The notes beneath the pieces are model-generated. The model did no database searches. It saw nothing but the letters and a program-made list of their open reading frames with translations, and was not told where the DNA came from. Source: Pseudoalteromonas rubra (GTDB lineage Bacteria; Pseudomonadota; Gammaproteobacteria; Enterobacterales; Alteromonadaceae). From it: a DNA stretch of 64,000 bases. This document shows, piece after piece, positions 18,000 through 25,853 of the stretch. The position numbers were made by a program, and so were the translations under genes. The stretch covers positions 744,001 to 808,000 of the forward strand of contig NZ_CP013611.1 in the NCBI RefSeq assembly GCF_001482385.1, given 5' to 3'. The first letter of the stretch is position 1, and each line of letters opens with the position of its first letter.

Positions 18000-19070
18000 T
18001 TACTTCTCAGCCTTTTCAAAAGGAACTCGTATATTCACCTTCAATCCAGAAGGCGTATTGTGCGCGAGCACAAATGAATAATTGTTTTCGTATAATGTTC
18101 TTAGTCTGTCCTGGGTATTAGCAATACCAACCCCCTGAACATTGCTCAACTGGCCGTTTTCTATGGACGCACCAGGCCCGTTATCACACACCTCTAACAA
18201 TAGCTCATTAGCAAAAACCTGAGCTCTTATTTCGATTTTGCCACCACTGGCCATATGCGCAATAGCATATTTGATAGAGTTTTCAATTAACGGTTGCATG
18301 ATCAAACTAGGCACCAATGCTTGCTTTGCTTCTTCAGTGATATCGAAGGCCACTTCCAGACGCTCATCAAAGCGCACCTTCTCTATATTCAGATACAGCT
18401 TGAGTGCATGTAACTCCTGTTCAAGCGGTACTTTTTTTATCGGATCTGTATTTAGCGTATAGCGCAGGAAATCACTCAGCCTGGACACCATTTGGTTAGC
18501 GTCTTTGTTCTCTTCAACCAATACCAGTGTTGAAATTGCGTTGAGTGTATTAAACAGAAAGTGAGGGTTAAGCTGGTAACGCAGCATTTTAAGCTGTGCT
18601 TCATGTGCCATTGTATTGGCTTTCAGTGCCTTTTGTCGTTCACTTTGCAGTAGCTGATAGTACTTAATACCAAAGTACAAGCCACTCCAACACAAAATGA
18701 TGTAAACTGAGTCTAAACCTTGCTGAAGATAGTAATACCACTCTTCGGGCCTGTATCCATGCCGGTAAATCTCCCACATGTTAAACTTCTGAACGACAGA
18801 CCACAGTGTTCCCGTCAGATAAGAGGTGCTAAAAACCACAAAGATAAGCAATAATGGCTTTGCGTTCCATACTTTACGATAGAGATAACGCAATGGTACT
18901 GTCATCAAACAACCGGCATAGGCGTTGAGCACGATCACAAAAACGTAAATATCGCGCATTTCGAATACTTTTGAACCTATGTAGTTTACCAATGCATAGC
19001 CTATCCAGCCTGCAATTTGTAAAACCCAGAAAAATCGCTGTCGATTATCGACCAGAGCTTGCCACTTCAA
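18000..19070 (-). CDS. Sensor histidine kinase, LytS/YpdA-like (His_kinase family)
   Basis: Membrane sensor kinase of 356 residues. Four predicted membrane helices (about 15-31, 41-60, 72-92, 117-138) are joined by short loops, so the signal is probably sensed in or at the membrane. The cytoplasmic part has the LytS-type phosphoacceptor motif in QLNPHFLFNTLNAIS (H170) and an HATPase domain with LIMQPLIENSIKYAI (N box) and VCDNGPGA and GVGIANTQDRL (G boxes). The start is TTG at 19070, supported by AGAGG with a 9-nt spacer; no nearby in-frame ATG gives the full first helix. It partners with the LytTR regulator immediately downstream. Confidence 0.9.
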   Translation of the reverse strand: MKWQALVDNRQRFFWVLQIAGWIGYALVNYIGSKVFEMRDIYVFVIVLNAYAGCLMTVPLRYLYRKVWNAKPLLLIFVVFSTSYLTGTLWSVVQKFNMWEIYRHGYRPEEWYYYLQQGLDSVYIILCWSGLYFGIKYYQLLQSERQKALKANTMAHEAQLKMLRYQLNPHFLFNTLNAISTLVLVEENKDANQMVSRLSDFLRYTLNTDPIKKVPLEQELHALKLYLNIEKVRFDERLEVAFDITEEAKQALVPSLIMQPLIENSIKYAIAHMASGGKIEIRAQVFANELLLEVCDNGPGASIENGQLSNVQGVGIANTQDRLRTLYENNYSFVLAHNTPSGLKVNIRVPFEKAEK

Positions 19071-19201
19071 ACGTTTATAACCTCTTAAGACTTAGCCAAA
19101 TTATATCCTATGGCAGCCCCATTCAACAGCGCCAGCGGTCTTACTTTTTTAACGGTTAAACGCAAATTGACAGAGCAAAAATTGGATTTTTAGGCAATAA
19201 A

Positions 19202-19221
19202 AAAGGCCCTAACGGGCCTTT
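19202..19221 (-). terminator. Rho-independent terminator of the amidohydrolase pair
   Basis: AAAGGCCC and GGGCCTTT form an 8-bp stem with a 4-nt loop, 13 nt after the minus-strand stop. On the minus strand it is followed by a run of T. Confidence 0.8.
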
Positions 19222-19234
19222 GTCGATATCTTGA

Positions 19235-20482
19235 TTACTTAGTATACGCGCGAGGCATATCTGAGTCAGTGGTGTAGCGGTCTCTTAGTTTATCGTGACG
19301 AGATTCTGTACTCACTTCTTCACCATTGATCCAGAGTTTATCTAAGGTAGTAGTAAACTCAAACGGGTCGGCGCTCCAAAGCACCAAATCGGCACGCTGA
19401 CCTGAAGCAATCTTACCGCCATCCAGGTCAAATACATCTGCGATATTGCTACTGACCGCTTTTAGCGCCCCTTCGTAACTCATACCATGTGCAACGGCGA
19501 TGCCCGCATCAAAGCGCAACTGATACAAATTGTGCGCCCCCTCAAATGCAAACCCAGACAACAGCACTTTTACGCCAGCACGCTCAAGCTCACCCGCATT
19601 GGTTAGATCTGCATGTAATGAACTAAAGCTGGTTGGCAAGTTAGACACTGCACTGATGACCACAGGAACATTCGCTTTCGCGATTTCCTCTTTGACCAAA
19701 ACAGCATCATTCACGCCCCAAAGAACCAGGTTAAGGCCAAACTGCTCTTTCACCTTTAATACTTCAAGAATGTCAGACGCGCGCTCTACTTCCACAACAA
19801 CTGGCATTTCACCTTTCAATACTGCGGTCAGTATCTGCTCTTCCTGACTTGGCTTCTTCGCCGCTTTCTTGTCGTCTTTCTTGCCCTTCTCAGACAGCTT
19901 TTGCTGTTGGCCTTCAAGCTTCTCTTTCAGAGTTTTGTATTTCATTGCACGCGACCCGCTGCCGCTTGCATCCATGTCCACCAACAACGCAGTACGCGTT
20001 TTCAGTACACTGTTAAACTCACCGGATAGGTCCACTACAAAGGCTAGCCCTTCGAAAATGCTCTTCCCGCCATGTGGCACAACCACATTTTGGGTGATGC
20101 CGCCTTTGCGACCATATGGGATCAGTGACGAACGCGGGTTGAATGCCGGGCTGGCATCAAAGTCCACGTCAGCTTTATCATCACCTGCATCTCTGGAGCC
20201 AGCCACAGCGCTCACTTCAACCAGTCCAAGCTGGTTCATTGAGCCAATAAAACCAGGCGTCAAAACTCGGCCTTTTGCATCAATCGTCACATCGGCCTTG
20301 ACACTCGCTGGGTTAATCGCAGTGATAGTGCCATTTTCAATTACCACAGTCGCCCCTTCCAGGGTACCCGCGTCAGTCAATGTATGAACCTTAGCATTGG
20401 TGATCGCCGTAATCTGAGCAAATGCTGCGGAAGAAGCCAGCAGTGCACTGGTCAATAAAGAAATCTTAAACTTATTCATCAT
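19235..20482 (-). CDS. Secreted amidohydrolase-like protein lacking the metal-binding histidines
   Basis: Exported protein of 415 residues; the signal peptide ends near ASSAAFA. The overall plan is that of imidazolonepropionase-type amidohydrolases: an N-terminal beta sandwich (AITNAKVHTLTDAGTLEGATVVIENGTI region), a barrel, and a C-terminal ADLVLWSADPFE strand. The first-strand HxH metal motif, normally in a TPGLIDxHxH context, here reads TPGFIGSMNQLG, and no clear strand-8 aspartate is seen (LLSGFAFEGAHN). It is therefore probably catalytically inactive or uses a different site. It lies 7 nt downstream of a complete amidohydrolase and likely forms a cotranscribed pair with it. A Lys-rich insert (KLSEKGKKDDKKAAKKPSQE) interrupts the barrel. 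No specific substrate can be assigned. Confidence 0.8.
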   Translation of the reverse strand: MMNKFKISLLTSALLASSAAFAQITAITNAKVHTLTDAGTLEGATVVIENGTITAINPASVKADVTIDAKGRVLTPGFIGSMNQLGLVEVSAVAGSRDAGDDKADVDFDASPAFNPRSSLIPYGRKGGITQNVVVPHGGKSIFEGLAFVVDLSGEFNSVLKTRTALLVDMDASGSGSRAMKYKTLKEKLEGQQQKLSEKGKKDDKKAAKKPSQEEQILTAVLKGEMPVVVEVERASDILEVLKVKEQFGLNLVLWGVNDAVLVKEEIAKANVPVVISAVSNLPTSFSSLHADLTNAGELERAGVKVLLSGFAFEGAHNLYQLRFDAGIAVAHGMSYEGALKAVSSNIADVFDLDGGKIASGQRADLVLWSADPFEFTTTLDKLWINGEEVSTESRHDKLRDRYTTDSDMPRAYTK

Positions 20483-20489
20483 TTACTCC

Positions 20490-21875
20490 TTAGCGCTGAC
20501 CCAGCATAAAATCACTCACCGCCTGATATTTCTCATCGAAGCGGTCATATACTTTGGCACCGTCGATATATACGGTTTCGGCTTTAGAATAAACGCTAAA
20601 TGGATTGCGGTCCCAGATAACTATATCCGCTTGCTTACCTTGTTTTACCGAACCGGTTTTCTCTTCAATACCGAGCGATTTAGCCGCATTATAGGTGATC
20701 CACTTAATTGCATCTTGCTCTTTAAGCGAGAATCCGGCCTGGTTCGCAGTATTCATGATTTTGGCAGCTTCATGATTCAAACGTTGGATTGTAGTGTCTG
20801 AATCGGAGTGAACAACGGCACATGAGTTTTTAACAGCATCCACGATTGCAACGTTTTCCGGCACCATGTCGTATGCTTCCATTTTGAAGCCCCACCAATC
20901 CGGCCACAATGCGGCACAGTTACCATTCTCTGCGAGCAGATCGGCGACTTTATAAGCTTCAATACCATGATGGAAGGTACCCGAATGATAATTGAACTCT
21001 TTAGAGAGGTCGATCATCATTGCCATTTCTTCTGCTTTATAACAGTGATTGTGGATCAGGATCTCGCCGTCCAACACACCACGCAGCGTATCCAAACGAA
21101 TGTCACGTTTTGGTGCATCCGGGTTCAGCCCTGCCGCATAAGCCGCGTCATACTGCTCCCATGCCTGTTTGTATTCGGTCGCCTCAGCCCAGGCGGCACG
21201 ATACCCCGCCATGTTACCCATGCGCGTATAAGGTGCGACACCCTTACCACCATAAACACGTTTCGGGTTTTCACCACACGCCATTTTCAGACCATAGGGT
21301 GCATCTGGAAACTTCATGCCTTGCATCGTTGGTGATGGCACGTTCTTCAGCGTGACACTGCGACCACCAAACAGGTTGGCAGAACCAGGCAGGATCTGTA
21401 ATGTGGTGATCCCGCCTTCACGCGCCCGATTAAAACCCGGATCCTGTGGCCAAACTGAGTGCTCAACCCATACCTGGGCAGTATTCGGCTTGGTGATCTC
21501 GTTACCATCGGCATGAGACTCTACAGAAGGGCTTGGATAGGCACCCAGATGTGAATGTACATCGATTATACCTGGTGTGACCCATTTGCCCTGAGCATCT
21601 ATGGTCACATCAGCCTGAGCAGACAGGTCTTTCCCTACCTGGCTGATTTTGCCGTCTTTAAGCAATACATCCGTGTCTTCCAACAGCTCGCCTGTACCAG
21701 TCAGTACAGTTGCATTGGTAATTAAAGTAGAGCCTGAACTATGAGGCTGGTAGGTGCTTGGATATGGATTTTTATCAATGGTGACTTTTTCTTTCTGAGG
21801 GCCCTTGTCCTGGCACCCTAAAAGAACTGTACTTAATGCAAGTACAATCGCCGTCGGCTTGAATTTTTGCATCAT
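20490..21875 (-). CDS. Secreted amidohydrolase, lipoprotein
   Basis: Predicted lipoprotein of 461 residues: the signal peptide ends in STVLLGC, then the mature chain starts at the cysteine. It has a complete metal-dependent hydrolase core. HxH is in TPGIIDVHSHLG, further histidines are in LIHNHCY and FNYHSGTFHHGIEA, and the strand-8 aspartate region is AVVHSDSDTTIQRLNHEAAK. The C terminus has the usual GSVKQGKQADIVIWDRNPF. Family members hydrolyse cyclic amides, imidazolones or dipeptides; the substrate here is unknown. The protein is probably tethered in the periplasm, facing either membrane. It is followed after 7 nt by the degenerate paralogue-like gene, which suggests a heteromeric or regulatory relationship (inference). 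Confidence 0.85.
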   Translation of the reverse strand: MMQKFKPTAIVLALSTVLLGCQDKGPQKEKVTIDKNPYPSTYQPHSSGSTLITNATVLTGTGELLEDTDVLLKDGKISQVGKDLSAQADVTIDAQGKWVTPGIIDVHSHLGAYPSPSVESHADGNEITKPNTAQVWVEHSVWPQDPGFNRAREGGITTLQILPGSANLFGGRSVTLKNVPSPTMQGMKFPDAPYGLKMACGENPKRVYGGKGVAPYTRMGNMAGYRAAWAEATEYKQAWEQYDAAYAAGLNPDAPKRDIRLDTLRGVLDGEILIHNHCYKAEEMAMMIDLSKEFNYHSGTFHHGIEAYKVADLLAENGNCAALWPDWWGFKMEAYDMVPENVAIVDAVKNSCAVVHSDSDTTIQRLNHEAAKIMNTANQAGFSLKEQDAIKWITYNAAKSLGIEEKTGSVKQGKQADIVIWDRNPFSVYSKAETVYIDGAKVYDRFDEKYQAVSDFMLGQR

Positions 21876-22489
21876 ATTTCTCTTATTGTTCTGCGTGATT
21901 GATCACCCCGCAGAGTATTGGCTTACAATTGACGTAAAATTGCAACTAAGTTTCGACAGTTCACAATATAGCTCGGCCATCTGCACATTTCGAGTTTCCT
22001 CTCTGTAATAAAGGCTAAGCTGACTTTAATACACCTGCAGTGGGCTGTAATGTCATTCTGGGAATCAAACATATCCGCTTGATCAGCAGCTATTTTTTAC
22101 ATCAATGCAGCGAATCCAAGTTTTACTCTTAGAAATGTTGCAAACTTACTGCGGAGCATATTGTAGGCAGCATGCAATGTCGACAAACCTGTATTGCAGT
22201 CACAACCAGAGACGTATCGACACACTTTTGACACAGGTATTAATCTAAGCTCAATTAAAGGAAAACATCACTATAATAAAACAAAGAAAAATAGTTAATC
22301 GAAAAAAATTGCCCTGACAAAACATATTATTCTCTTACGTCTGAAACAACTATAGCATTAAAATCAATTTGTTACTTAGCATTTTTACAACAGACAAAGT
22401 TACTTACATTCGGTTATTTCAAGGTTACAGCATTTTGCAACATTCCCATCAATACTTGTTGTGAGCTTTGTATAAATCTGGAGAAGATC
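21876..22489. other. Intergenic region between divergent genes, no gene seen
   Basis: About 610 bp, AT-rich towards the right (22250-22440). It must hold the promoters for the amidohydrolase pair (leftward) and the DUF3718 gene (rightward). Only very short open frames occur; no RNA gene, repeat or clear operator was recognised. Confidence 0.5.
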
Positions 22490-22849
22490 ATGAAACTTGC
22501 CGCGACTTTAATGCTTTCCCCCTTATTTTTGGCCACCAGCCTGACTGCCAGCGCAGGAGAAGTAGAATTAGTAGGAGCAGACAACAGCATCGCGACACAG
22601 CTATGTGTTGCAGTGGGAACTAACCACCGCCTGACTTTAATTAAAGAACTAACGGAGCATCGGATCAGTCGCTCCGTTGTTGCCAGTAAACTCACCTGCA
22701 ACGATATGCCAGTGCCTCAGTTCGCCAAGAAATTTGGCCTACACAAAACAGCAGGGCTGCTTAATATCGACTTTACGACTGACACATCAATCACAGACAT
22801 TGCGATGACCGATAACACACAGACAATCGTCGTTTCTGGTTCCAAATAA
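22490..22849 (+). CDS. Exported DUF3718-type small protein
   Basis: Small exported protein of 119 residues; the signal peptide is cleaved after TSLTASAGE-like sequence (about residue 22). The mature part has two cysteines (in ATQLCVAVGTN and SKLTCNDMP), likely forming a disulfide in the periplasm. It resembles the DUF3718 proteins found in alteromonads and vibrios, whose function is unknown. The ribosome-binding site GGAGA precedes the ATG by 6 nt. It is a single-gene unit followed by a long nested hairpin. The family call is from pattern recall and is less certain than the secretion prediction. Confidence 0.65.
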   Translation: MKLAATLMLSPLFLATSLTASAGEVELVGADNSIATQLCVAVGTNHRLTLIKELTEHRISRSVVASKLTCNDMPVPQFAKKFGLHKTAGLLNIDFTTDTSITDIAMTDNTQTIVVSGSK

Positions 22850-22866
22850 GTGTCAGTCTTTCATTT

Positions 22867-22904
22867 GGCGCATCGTGAACTGCTATGACCTAGCAAGATG
22901 CGCC
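22867..22904. terminator. Nested hairpin between DUF3718 and DUF445 genes
   Basis: GGCGCATC (22867-22874) pairs with GATGCGCC (22897-22904), and inside it TGCTA pairs with TAGCA around TGACC. It lies 18 nt after the DUF3718 stop between convergent genes. There is no T-run, so a terminator role is tentative. Confidence 0.4.
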
Positions 22905-22953
22905 CATATAGATGGTTTTATCCAATCTAAATGACTCAACACAACTTTGGCCT

Positions 22954-23646
22954 TTAAACCAAAGCTGCAATGAGCCCAAACAGACCACCGAAGACACCAC
23001 CCCAAACCACTAACCAGCCAAGGTGCGTGTGGATCATATCCTGAACAATACTTTTGACCATCGCAGGTGTGAGTTCTTCTAAACGCTCTTCAACCGCATG
23101 TTCAATGGCTACTTTCACAGCATCAACCGACTGCCCGCTGCTCAGCAATCCAGACAGTTGCTGTTGAAACTCGTCCCCTTCACTGATTTCAAACAAAGCT
23201 TCTTTCATTTTATCGGTGAAGCTGTCTTTCATCGGCTCAATCGCTTCTTTACCGCCCACCATAGCCAACATAGCACCAAACTGAGAAGCCTCTATCACCT
23301 GTACCAATTTATTGAATGCAGGTGACAGGTCGGTTTGCGTAATAACTGGCTTCAAATCCAGCTGAATCTCATTCTTTTGCGCGAAACTACGCAATTTATC
23401 TTCGTTAAAGAACTCTTCGAGTATCAGTTTACGGATAGCACTTTTAAATTCTTTAAATTTAATGGTGATCACGCCCGACCCATAAAGACCCGGCACTTTC
23501 TCAAACAACATGTGTATTGCAAGCCAGTTTGTTACAGCGCCTGACAAGGCAAACAAGCCCATAGTCCACAACACATCGTTCTCTAATAACCAGCCAAGCA
23601 GTACAACCACTGCGGCCAGGATATTCGTCGCTAAACTTTTACTCAT
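22954..23646 (-). CDS. DUF445 family membrane protein
   Basis: Protein of 230 residues with two N-terminal hydrophobic segments (about 5-40) containing the DUF445 signature ALSGAVTNWLAIHMLFEKVPGLYGSGVI. A charged, helical middle section follows (KFKEFKSAIRKLILEEFF through LEELTPAMVKSIVQDMIHTHL), and a C-terminal membrane helix (LGWLVVWGGVFGGLFGLIAALV) closes the protein. DUF445 proteins are inner-membrane proteins of unknown function; this short form has fewer repeats than E. coli YjiN. It diverges from the pseudokinase gene. Confidence 0.85.
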   Translation of the reverse strand: MSKSLATNILAAVVVLLGWLLENDVLWTMGLFALSGAVTNWLAIHMLFEKVPGLYGSGVITIKFKEFKSAIRKLILEEFFNEDKLRSFAQKNEIQLDLKPVITQTDLSPAFNKLVQVIEASQFGAMLAMVGGKEAIEPMKDSFTDKMKEALFEISEGDEFQQQLSGLLSSGQSVDAVKVAIEHAVEERLEELTPAMVKSIVQDMIHTHLGWLVVWGGVFGGLFGLIAALV

Positions 23647-23781
23647 CAGTGCCTCTTATGATCTGAGTGTTTTGCCCGGCCGCATATTGTAGTGAATTTA
23701 ATTCTCTCCACAAGTATTTGTGTTATAGCAAAAATCGGCCATAGTTTAGACTATGTGTGGTACTCAAACCTTGGCGGGACT

Positions 23782-24636
23782 ATGTGGAATCTCGTAAACC
23801 AGTATATCAGTGATGCAATTCATGAACATTTCGAGTTTACCCGTAAAACGCAATTGCCCTGCAATGCGCACGCTCGGTTGTTTAAAATCGAGAATGATCA
23901 TCACTGCTACCTGGTTAAGGTAGATCATATTCAGGCGCTGGAACGCTTTGAGTGCGAAGTCCGCAATCATGACACACTGATCCGGGACAGCGACTTTCTT
24001 GTTGCCGACACCATCACCATTGGCTCAAGCATTGAGTTTTGCTTTTTGGTGCTTGAATGGCTTGAGACGTCAGGAGAGCTCGAAGATTGGTATACCTGTG
24101 GCGCCACACTTGCCAAGCTCCATGCTCGCCACGAACAGAAAATGTATGGGCTAGAAGAGGATAACTACTTTTTCGATTTGGCTCAGCCAAACCAGTGGCA
24201 TAAAAAATGGGAAGTGTTTTTTGCCGAAGAGCGGATCGCCTGGCAATTACAGCTATTGGCAGAAAAAGGGATCAAACTGGTCGATATCGACCTGTTTGTT
24301 GAACTTATTAAACCCATGTTGCCACATCAAGTTGCGCCATCTTTATTACACGGCCACTTTTGGCGTGGCAATATCGCTTTTTCCCAGGGTAAACCCTGTT
24401 TATTTTGTCCCTCTTGTTATTATGGCGACAGAGAAATAGATCTCGCATCCAGCGAGCTCTTTGCGCCTCTGCCACATGCATTTTATGAAGGGTATGATAG
24501 TGTTTACCCCAGAATGGAAGGGTATGAAGACCGTCGACGTATCTATCAACTCTACCCTTTGCTATGCCACGCAAATATGTTCGCAGGGGATTATCTTAAG
24601 CAGGCTGCCAATCACATCGACGACCTTTGCAAATAA
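23782..24636 (+). CDS. Fructosamine-kinase/YniA-family protein with altered active site (probable pseudokinase)
   Basis: Cytoplasmic protein of 284 residues related to E. coli YniA, of the fructosamine/ketosamine-3-kinase family. Family features include LVKVD (ATP-binding lysine), FLVLEWL (hinge), WHKKWEVFFAEERIAWQLQL and YYGDREIDLA. The catalytic loop, normally HGDLWSGN, reads HGHFWRGN here, with His192 in place of the catalytic Asp. The metal-binding Asp of the FDPACYWGDRE motif is Cys209 (FCPSCYYGDRE). Both substitutions are clear in the DNA. The protein therefore probably lacks normal phosphotransfer activity. The frame opens at 23692, but the ATG at 23782 gives MWNLV, matching the YniA N terminus (MWQAI). 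It is followed by the CPXCG gene. Confidence 0.82.
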   Translation: MWNLVNQYISDAIHEHFEFTRKTQLPCNAHARLFKIENDHHCYLVKVDHIQALERFECEVRNHDTLIRDSDFLVADTITIGSSIEFCFLVLEWLETSGELEDWYTCGATLAKLHARHEQKMYGLEEDNYFFDLAQPNQWHKKWEVFFAEERIAWQLQLLAEKGIKLVDIDLFVELIKPMLPHQVAPSLLHGHFWRGNIAFSQGKPCLFCPSCYYGDREIDLASSELFAPLPHAFYEGYDSVYPRMEGYEDRRRIYQLYPLLCHANMFAGDYLKQAANHIDDLCK

Positions 24637-24714
24637 CTGCAACTTTACTGTAATACTCCACAATGCTGCTATAGTTATTAATGTAAAAAACGGAAAACTC
24701 GTTGGAGTAAACTC

Positions 24715-24918
24715 ATGAAGCAGCTGTATGACCAACGTATTAGTTGCCCGCATTGTGGCCACCATATTTTTGTTAGTCTGGACGCCAGCGAAGGTGATCA
24801 GGACTACTATGAAGATTGCGCAGCTTGTTGCAACCCGATCCACCTGAACATGCATATAGATTACGCAATTAACAAGCTTGAACTGAGGGTTGATGCAGAC
24901 GACGAACAGGTCTTTTAA
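24715..24918 (+). CDS. CPXCG motif-containing cysteine-rich protein
   Basis: Tiny cytoplasmic protein of 67 residues with two cysteine pairs, CPHCG and CAACC, likely forming a zinc-binding knuckle, followed by an acidic tail. It matches the CPXCG family found widely in marine gammaproteobacteria, function unknown. GGAG lies 7 nt before the ATG. It is 78 bp downstream of the pseudokinase gene and probably cotranscribed or separately promoted; a hairpin directly follows its stop codon. Confidence 0.85.
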   Translation: MKQLYDQRISCPHCGHHIFVSLDASEGDQDYYEDCAACCNPIHLNMHIDYAINKLELRVDADDEQVF

Positions 24919-24937
24919 TGGGCACTGACAGTGCCCA
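24919..24937 (+). terminator. Hairpin directly after the CPXCG gene
   Basis: TGGGCACT (24919-24926) pairs with AGTGCCCA (24930-24937) across a 3-nt loop, starting at the base after the stop codon. No T-run follows, so termination is uncertain. Confidence 0.45.
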
Positions 24938-25073
24938 CATCACCATATGCTAAAGAACAACACCTGTTACTCACTGTATTCAATATCTCTTCAGATACCA
25001 GCGCCACAACGATAACAGGGTGCAACAGTGGTATAATCCCTCAAGATCAACGACTCGCACCACCGGGAAGGTA

Positions 25074-25715
25074 TCACAATGAGAAATTGCCCCTGTTTTT
25101 ACGCAGGTAATGCTCTACCGTGTTCACTGTCGTGTATGTCTGCTGGTCAACTTCAATGTTAAACAGATCGCCAACGTGGGCTGTACCAATATTGGTCAGT
25201 GCCAGTGTTTCTGGAATAAGATGAAGCCAGAAGCCATCCTCTTCAAGTTTGCCAACAGTCAAACTTGCACCGTTAACACTGATAAACCCCTTATAAAGAA
25301 TGTATTTTTTCCACAGCTCAGGAATGGCAAGTTTAATCCGGCAATTATCAGCTTCCTGGATATATGCCATGATGGTTGCCTGACAATGCACATGGCCGGA
25401 CACAATATGCCCACCCAACTCAGTACCAAAGGTCACGGAGCGTTCAAAGTTAACCCGACTGCCCTGTTGTAGTATACTCAAGTTGGTCAACTGGAGCGTT
25501 TCGTCGATCACATCAAAAGACACCTGCCCCACGACGTCTGCACCTCTTACTTCAAAATCTGTGACGGTCAGACAACATCCATTGATTGCGATACTCGCAC
25601 CATGAGTCAACTTTTCCAAATATCGGCTGTCAACCGACAACACCAGCTTCATGATCCCTTCGCGCAACACAGCACTAACCACTGTCGCTTGAGTCTGTAC
25701 AATTCCGGTAAACAT
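25074..25715 (-). CDS. ribE: Riboflavin synthase, alpha chain
   Basis: Dismutates two molecules of 6,7-dimethyl-8-ribityllumazine to riboflavin, the last step of riboflavin synthesis. From ATG 25715 there are 213 residues, the family's usual length. The two homologous lumazine-binding halves are visible: the first has MFTGIVQ, SIAINGCCLTV and FDVIDETLQLTNL, the second has GHIVSGHVH, GFISVNGASLTV and HLIPETLALTNIG. The longer frame adds 17 residues before the invariant MFTGI and is rejected. No FMN riboswitch is seen upstream. It lies divergent to the MATE gene; ribE next to a MATE pump gene (mdtK) also occurs in E. coli. Confidence 0.94.
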   Translation of the reverse strand: MFTGIVQTQATVVSAVLREGIMKLVLSVDSRYLEKLTHGASIAINGCCLTVTDFEVRGADVVGQVSFDVIDETLQLTNLSILQQGSRVNFERSVTFGTELGGHIVSGHVHCQATIMAYIQEADNCRIKLAIPELWKKYILYKGFISVNGASLTVGKLEEDGFWLHLIPETLALTNIGTAHVGDLFNIEVDQQTYTTVNTVEHYLRKNRGNFSL

Positions 25716-25853
25716 AACACTCAGATTTTCGAGAATAATGCCGCGCAGTGTAACCCAAACACTCATCAGATTAAACTGCGCTTTTATCAGATAAAAGTGG
25801 TAAGTTTTAAAGAAGTTTTTTAAGATTAACGTTTTAGGAAGTCCAGACTCAGT

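Noticed and set aside
25716..25853. FMN riboswitch in front of ribE
   Set aside because: No conserved RFN-element stems were found in the short leader, which is shared with the divergent MATE gene.
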